A DNA stretch of 64,000 bases from Nonomuraea rhodomycinica (GTDB taxonomy: Bacteria > Actinomycetota > Actinomycetes > Streptosporangiales > Streptosporangiaceae), in assembly GCF_013363995.1 (NCBI RefSeq), contig NZ_JABWGO010000003.1, positions 558,001 to 622,000 of the forward strand. The letters run 5' to 3'. Both the position numbers and the translations under genes were made by a program. Shown piece by piece: positions 59,790 to 64,000 of this stretch; positions within the stretch are counted from its first letter, which is position 1; each line of letters opens with the position of its first letter. A model generated the notes under the pieces. It was not told the origin of the DNA. It did no database searches and worked only from the letters and a program-made list of their open reading frames with translations.

Positions 59790-59945
59790 ATGGGTTTCGT
59801 TGATCGTCTGCTGGCACGGGTCGCGCGTAAGGCGACCGTCGAGGCGGGCTGCAGCTACACCTACTACTGCTCCGGCGCCATCATGTACCAGCGCATGTGC
59901 TGCCTGGACCAGGGTTGCCAGATCACCAGGGTCGGCATGTGCTGA
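59790..59945 (+). CDS. Six-cysteine peptide, candidate disulfide-rich bacteriocin precursor
   Basis: Peptide of 51 residues. It has an amphipathic basic N-terminal half (MGFVDRLLARVARKATVEAG) and a Cys-rich half with C21, C27, C37, C38, C43 and C51 plus three Tyr, ending exactly on Cys. The layout reads as leader plus core of about 31 residues, likely cut near the Gly-Cys junction. AAGGGG lies eight bases before the ATG; GTG 59787 is an alternative. The next genes encode a thioredoxin-like protein, an exporter and a signal peptidase, which fits maturation and export. No matching known peptide family is recognised. Confidence 0.75.
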   Translation: MGFVDRLLARVARKATVEAGCSYTYYCSGAIMYQRMCCLDQGCQITRVGMC

Positions 59946-59966
59946 TGGGGTAGTCGGACCAGCGTT

Positions 59967-59996
59967 CGGCGGGCGGTGGGCGACCACCGCCCGCCG
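59967..59996 (+). terminator. Perfect hairpin with GCGA tetraloop after the peptide gene
   Basis: CGGCGGGCGGTGG (59967-59979) pairs fully with CCACCGCCCGCCG (59984-59996) around GCGA, a GNRA loop. It starts 21 bases after the peptide stop and is not followed by a T-tract. Likely a partial terminator or an RNA-stabilising element that keeps peptide mRNA above the levels for the export genes. Confidence 0.75.
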
Positions 59997-60126
59997 ACCG
60001 GCGGAGGTGGCCGGATGGCTCCCTGACGCTCGCCGGACCGGCCAGGGCGCCGGACGCAGGCGCGATCGGAACGACTCTGATGGTCTCCTCCGACGACATC
60101 GTCGATCTCTCCGATAGGACCACCTG

Positions 60127-60639
60127 ATGCCCTTCTTGGCTGCCGCAGTCGTGATCATCGGACTGTTGTCCGTGGTCAACCTGCTGCTCACTGTCGCTCT
60201 CATTCGCCGGACGAGGCAGACCAGCGAGAGCGCCGCTCCTGCGAGTGGTCCCCCCATCGCGTTGCGTCCGGGCTCGCCCGTCGGCGCATTCGCCGCGGTG
60301 ACCCTCGGCGGGGAGGCGGTGTCCCACGACGCAATCTCCGGCCTTGTCGGGTTCTTCTCCGCGGGATGCGCACCCTGCCACACACTCCTGCCCCGCTTCG
60401 TCGAGCGCGCCCGCGCGCTGGGGCGGGACAACGTGCTGGCGGTGATCGCAGGAGACGACCCCGAGGCGGTCCACGCCCTCCAACCAGTGGCGCGTGTGAT
60501 CGTGGAGGACTACGACGGCCCGGTGGCCGGCGCGTTCCAGAACACCTGGACCCCGGCGCTCTACCTTCTGGGCCCGGATCGGCGCGTCGTCGCCGCAGGT
60601 GGCCGCGTCGAGGACCTTCCCATCGCATCGTCGGCATGA
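60127..60639 (+). CDS. Membrane-anchored thioredoxin-like protein (CAPC)
   Basis: Protein of 170 residues with an N-terminal helix (AAAVVIIGLLSVVNLLLTVA) and a thioredoxin-like domain on the outside. The redox motif C81-A-P-C84 lies in LVGFFSAGCAPCHTLLPRFV, and the cis-Pro is probably in TWTPALYLL. The layout is of the TlpA/MauD type. A role in forming or shuffling the three disulfides of the Cys-rich peptide is the natural reading. The stop overlaps the exporter ATG (ATGA). Confidence 0.85.
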   Translation: MPFLAAAVVIIGLLSVVNLLLTVALIRRTRQTSESAAPASGPPIALRPGSPVGAFAAVTLGGEAVSHDAISGLVGFFSAGCAPCHTLLPRFVERARALGRDNVLAVIAGDDPEAVHALQPVARVIVEDYDGPVAGAFQNTWTPALYLLGPDRRVVAAGGRVEDLPIASSA

Positions 60640-62465
60640 GCGCCCACGAGGGGCTTCGGCGGGCCGGGGCCCACGAGTTGGCCTCTGCCGCCGGCGCGGC
60701 CCTGTCGGTGACCTGGCGGTCAGCGCCCGGAGAAGTCATCGGACAAGTGGCGATGGCCGTCGCCGAGGCAGCGGCTCCTGTCGCCACTGCGTGGCTGACC
60801 AAGTCCGTCCTCGACCGGCTGACCAGCCCGGACGGTGCGGTCGCCGGGCTCGCGCTGGGGCTGGCGGCGGCGGGCCTGGCCGTCGCGGCTCTGCCGGGGA
60901 TCGGCCGCTACCTCCGTGCACGGACCAGCCGCCGGGCTGGGGCGGAGGCGATCGACAAGCTCTTCGCGGAGGTCGAACGGCAGGTCGGTCTGCGGCGTTT
61001 CGAAGACCCGGTCTTTCTCGACCGTATCCGCCTCGCTCAGCAGGGAGCCGGAACGACCGGCGATCTCGTCAGCAACATCTGTGCAGGCATGCACGGCGTC
61101 CTGTCCCTCGCGGGATTCGTGGGGTCGCTGCTCGTCCTCAGCCCTGCCATGACGGCGCTCGTGGTGCTGGCCGCCGTCCCGGTGCTCGTCGCCGAGCTGC
61201 TGCTGTCGAGAGGACGGGCCACCCTGCAGTTCGATACGGAGCCGATTCATCGGCGCGAGTTCTTCTACGGCCGTCTGCTCACCGACGTCCAGGCGGCCAC
61301 GGAGATCCGGCTGTTCGGCATCGGTGCCTTCCTGCGCGCCCGGATGATGGCCGAGCGGCGCGAGGCGAACGCCGCGGAATCGCGGATGGATCGCCATGAA
61401 CTAGCCGCTCAAGGCGGTCTTTCCGTGCTGAGCGCAGTGGTCGCCGGCGCCGGACTGTGGTGGGCGATCACGGCCGCTCGTCGTGGCGCGCTCGGCGTCG
61501 GGGACGTCGCCATGTTCATCGCTGCCGTCGGCGGCGTGCAGGCCGCGCTGAACACCCTCATCTCCTCGGCCGCCTCCGCCCACCAGCGGCTGCTCATCTT
61601 CTCTCACTACGTCGCGGTGACCAGGGCCGAGCCGGACATGCCGAGCGTCGCTACGGGGACGGCTCATGCTTTGCGCCAGGGCATCGAGCTGCAGGACGTG
61701 TGGTTCCGCTACAGCGACGACCATCCGTGGGTGTTACGCGGGATTGATCTGTCCATCCCATGCGGCCGTTCGGTCGCCCTTGTCGGGCTGAACGGCGCGG
61801 GCAAGAGCACCCTCATCAGGCTGCTGTGCCGCATGTACGATCCGACGCGTGGCCGCATCCTGTGGGACGGCGTCGATCTGCGGGACCTTCCTCCCGCCGC
61901 GCTGCGTGACCGGATCAGCGCCGTGTTCCAGGACCACATGAACTACGACATGACCGCCGCCGAGAACATCGGGCTAGGGGACCTGCCCGCTCTGGATGAC
62001 GTCGTACGCATCAGGGAGGCGGCCCTGCGCGCTGGCGTGCACGAGACACTGTCCGAGCTTCCACGCGGCTACGACACCTTGCTCACGCGCATCTTCTTCT
62101 CCGAGGCCGACAAGGGCGACGCGGAGACGGGGGTGGTGCTGTCCGGCGGACAGTGGCAGCGCCTCGCGCTGGCCAGGGCCCTTGTCCGCGACGGCAGAGA
62201 CCTGATGATCCTCGACGAGCCCAGTTCCGGCCTGGACCCGGAGGCGGAGCACGAAGTTCATGCCCGCATCAGGGAGCGTCGGGCCGGGCGGACGAGCCTC
62301 CTCATCTCACACCGGCTCAGTGCCGTGCGGGACGCCGACCATATCGCGGTGCTGCACGACGGCCGGATCGCCGAGCAGGGATCTCACGAGGCGCTGATCG
62401 AGGCGGACGGTCACTACGCCCGCCTGTTCCGCCGCCAAGCCGCGGGATACCAGGAGACGCGGTGA
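60636..62465 (+). CDS. ABC exporter, fused permease and ATPase
   Basis: Half-transporter of 609 residues. The N-terminal membrane domain has about six helices (IGQVAMAVAEAAAPVATAWL onward). The ATPase domain carries Walker A (LVGLNGAGKST), the signature VVLSGGQWQRLALAR, Walker B (DLMILDEPS) and the H-loop (LLISHRLS). There is no C39 peptidase domain, so leader removal needs another protease, and the signal peptidase encoded next is the candidate. It works as a dimer, exporting the peptide. Confidence 0.92.
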   Translation: MSAHEGLRRAGAHELASAAGAALSVTWRSAPGEVIGQVAMAVAEAAAPVATAWLTKSVLDRLTSPDGAVAGLALGLAAAGLAVAALPGIGRYLRARTSRRAGAEAIDKLFAEVERQVGLRRFEDPVFLDRIRLAQQGAGTTGDLVSNICAGMHGVLSLAGFVGSLLVLSPAMTALVVLAAVPVLVAELLLSRGRATLQFDTEPIHRREFFYGRLLTDVQAATEIRLFGIGAFLRARMMAERREANAAESRMDRHELAAQGGLSVLSAVVAGAGLWWAITAARRGALGVGDVAMFIAAVGGVQAALNTLISSAASAHQRLLIFSHYVAVTRAEPDMPSVATGTAHALRQGIELQDVWFRYSDDHPWVLRGIDLSIPCGRSVALVGLNGAGKSTLIRLLCRMYDPTRGRILWDGVDLRDLPPAALRDRISAVFQDHMNYDMTAAENIGLGDLPALDDVVRIREAALRAGVHETLSELPRGYDTLLTRIFFSEADKGDAETGVVLSGGQWQRLALARALVRDGRDLMILDEPSSGLDPEAEHEVHARIRERRAGRTSLLISHRLSAVRDADHIAVLHDGRIAEQGSHEALIEADGHYARLFRRQAAGYQETR

Positions 62466-62986
62466 AGCGGGGCACGCTGCTGCTCCTGGCGTGCGGCGCG
62501 CTGGGGCTGGGGTGCGCGCTGTGGTGGACCCGCCGGAGCTACCTGGTCGCGACCGTCGAAGGGCCGAGCATGGAGCCCTCTTTCCGCTCCGGGGACAGAC
62601 TTCTCGTACGCCGGGCCAGGTGGGTGCGCGTCGGTCAGGTCGTGGTCGTCCGGGTCGCTGACCCTCCCGTGGTGTACGAGCCGCCACCGGGCCTCCCTCC
62701 GGGCCTCGGCCTGGGCCTCGGACCAGGCTTCGATGAGGGGATGCCGAAGCGGGATCGTCCCGGTTGGCGGTTGCTCGTCAAGCGGGCGGCCGCGGTGCCC
62801 GGGGACCCTGTGCCGAAGGAGGGTTTCCCCGCGCTGCGCGACGTCCCGGACGTCGTCGTGCCGCCTGACGCCTTTGTCGTCCTGGGTGACAATGCCGCCG
62901 CCAGCTGGGATTCCCGGGCCTTCGGCTTCGTCAGGAGCGACCAGCTGGTCGGTTCCATGGTGCGCCGTCTGCCGCCGCTCAGCTGA
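62462..62986 (+). CDS. Signal peptidase I-like protease (S26)
   Basis: Protein of 174 residues with one N-terminal helix (GTLLLLACGALGLGCALWW). The catalytic Ser36 lies in VEGPSMEPSF, Lys107 in WRLLVKRAAAVPGD, and box E is LGDNAAASWDSRAFG. A Pro/Gly-rich insertion (about 72-100) lies in the substrate-cleft region. It is short and operon-linked, so it is probably dedicated to this peptide rather than being a housekeeping enzyme. GTG 62462 overlaps the exporter stop (GTGA). Confidence 0.9.
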   Translation: MKRGTLLLLACGALGLGCALWWTRRSYLVATVEGPSMEPSFRSGDRLLVRRARWVRVGQVVVVRVADPPVVYEPPPGLPPGLGLGLGPGFDEGMPKRDRPGWRLLVKRAAAVPGDPVPKEGFPALRDVPDVVVPPDAFVVLGDNAAASWDSRAFGFVRSDQLVGSMVRRLPPLS

Positions 62987-63273
62987 GGCCCGGCGCCGGC
63001 ATGGCGTCGGCCGCGTCGTCGCCGGGCATGCCGTACTTCTCGGCGGTCATCTGACGGCGGTCAGCACGGACCGATCGTTGCCGGACCGCGACGTCGGGGA
63101 AGAGGCAGACGCTCGGCGCGGCTTGGGCATGCCGACGTGCGGACCACGTTGAACACCTGTGCACACGTCACCGACTCCACCCGCTGCCCCCACGGACCTC
63201 GTGGCGCAGCCGGCTGTGATCACTGTTACATATGCTGGCGCGGCGCCCCAGGGTCGGCGCATACTCCTGTTTC

Positions 63274-63993
63274 ATGCCAAATCACATGATCAACCGCCGG
63301 GCGCTGCTGCGTACCGGCATCGTGGCCGGGGGCCTCCTGGCCGGTGTGACCTCCCTGGGCACCGCTGTCTTCGCCGGCACCGCGCAGCAGGCGGACGACC
63401 CCGCTCCGGACCAGCGGCCGTCCACTCCGGACCAGGCGTGGGCGGCCCTGCGCGAGGGCAACCGCCGCTGGGTGGACGGCACCACCACCCACCCGCACCA
63501 GGACGCCGCCCGACGCAAGGAGGTGGCGCAGAAGCAGGACCCGTTCGCGGTCGTGTTCTCGTGCATCGACTCGCGGGTCGCCCCCGAGTTAGTCTTCGAC
63601 ACCGGACTGGGCGACCTGTTCGTGGTGCGGACGGCCGGGCAGACCATCGACCCGCTGGTGACCGGCGCCGCCGAGTACGGTCCGGCGGAGCTCGGCACCC
63701 CGCTCGTCGTCGTGCTCGGTCACCAGCGCTGCGGGGCCGTCACGGCCGCCGCGGAGTCCCTGCACGAGCACAAGAGGCTGCCCGGCGAGCTGAGCCAGAT
63801 CGCCTCATCGCTGCGGTCGGCCTACAAGCGTTCGGGCGGCGACGTCGACAAGATGATCCGCATCAACACCGTCGACGTCGTGAACCAGCTCAAGAAGGAC
63901 AAGCTCTTCGCTCCCCGCATCGCCAAGGGCAAGCTGAAGGTCATCGGCGCCTACTACTCCATCGACACCGGCGAGGTCACCCGCCTCGTCTGA
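63274..63993 (+). CDS. Exported beta-carbonic anhydrase
   Basis: Enzyme of 239 residues that interconverts CO2 and bicarbonate outside the membrane. A Tat-type signal (NRRALLRTGIVAGGLLAGVT) precedes the domain. Zinc ligands are C97 (FSCIDSR, with D99 and R101), H150 and C153 (LGHQRCGAVTA). The ATG at 63274 is chosen because it places the twin arginines at residues 8-9; an upstream frame adds 14 unlikely residues. Single gene, downstream of the peptide operon but 287 bases away. Confidence 0.92.
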   Translation: MPNHMINRRALLRTGIVAGGLLAGVTSLGTAVFAGTAQQADDPAPDQRPSTPDQAWAALREGNRRWVDGTTTHPHQDAARRKEVAQKQDPFAVVFSCIDSRVAPELVFDTGLGDLFVVRTAGQTIDPLVTGAAEYGPAELGTPLVVVLGHQRCGAVTAAAESLHEHKRLPGELSQIASSLRSAYKRSGGDVDKMIRINTVDVVNQLKKDKLFAPRIAKGKLKVIGAYYSIDTGEVTRLV

Positions 63994-64000
63994 CATCGCG

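Noticed and set aside
59768..59803. Short upstream ORF (MSKKGHRDGFR) before the Cys-rich peptide
   Set aside because: It ends inside the peptide gene in another frame and has no spaced ribosome site; it may only be incidental.

Overview
The window is high-GC actinobacterial DNA. Most genes are packed head to tail, and adjacent genes often share a 4-base ATGA or GTGA overlap. Many starts are GTG. Regulators are mostly of the TetR, MarR, ArsR, Lrp and NarL types, secreted proteins carry CBM2 modules, and there is a spore-associated SapA-like protein. This fits a filamentous, sporulating soil actinomycete, most like Streptosporangiales (Nonomuraea-like); that assignment is inference. No rRNA, tRNA, CRISPR array, transposase or phage gene was seen. 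Layout: 1-8.5 kb has a two-component pair cut by the window edge, a MarR regulator and an APH-fold kinase, a RibD/DHFR-like reductase, a SRPBCC protein behind twin palindromes, a divergent LysE/Lrp pair, a small secreted protein, and a multicopper oxidase with a small membrane partner. 8.5-19.7 kb has an aldo/keto reductase, a secreted GH5 cellulase behind a CebR-type box, a TetX-like flavoprotein divergent from a TetR gene, a TetR/tautomerase pair, a secreted lipase-like hydrolase, a second two-component system with a proline-rich sensor, and a divergent ArsR/quinone oxidoreductase pair. 19.7-28.5 kb looks like a stress or cell-envelope block: two DUF1269 proteins, an MFS exporter, a P2-type ATPase, a GH15 enzyme and a class II amidotransferase. 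28.6-47.7 kb is a metabolic island: a sugar-type ABC transporter without its own ATPase, two DegT-type aminotransferases, two DHDPS-type aldolases, an epimerase-like enzyme, a Gfo/Idh enzyme, four amidohydrolase-fold proteins, two secreted beta-propellers and an unusual regulator. Six copies of one palindrome (core CGGTC-NN-GACCG) lie on promoters throughout this island and define a previously unrecognised regulon. Inside it, a module of one propeller plus one degenerate and one metal-complete amidohydrolase occurs twice, in divergent orientation. 47.8-52.2 kb has a FAD monooxygenase/TetR pair with twin 6-11-6 operators, an eight-copy 20-bp tandem repeat, and a secreted CE1 esterase with CBM2 behind GAAA[G/C]TTTC boxes. 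From about 52.2 kb the sequence becomes looser and gene-poor, with an orphan promoter, a lipoprotein, a membrane-bound M28 peptidase, a SapA-like protein, a serine hydrolase and a decayed flavin monooxygenase. It then leads into a compact operon at 59.8-63.0 kb: a 51-residue six-cysteine peptide, a perfect hairpin with a GNRA loop, a membrane-anchored thioredoxin-like protein, an ABC exporter and a signal peptidase. This looks like a self-contained pathway for making and exporting a disulfide-rich peptide, and it is the best candidate here for an undescribed system. The window ends with an exported beta-carbonic anhydrase.
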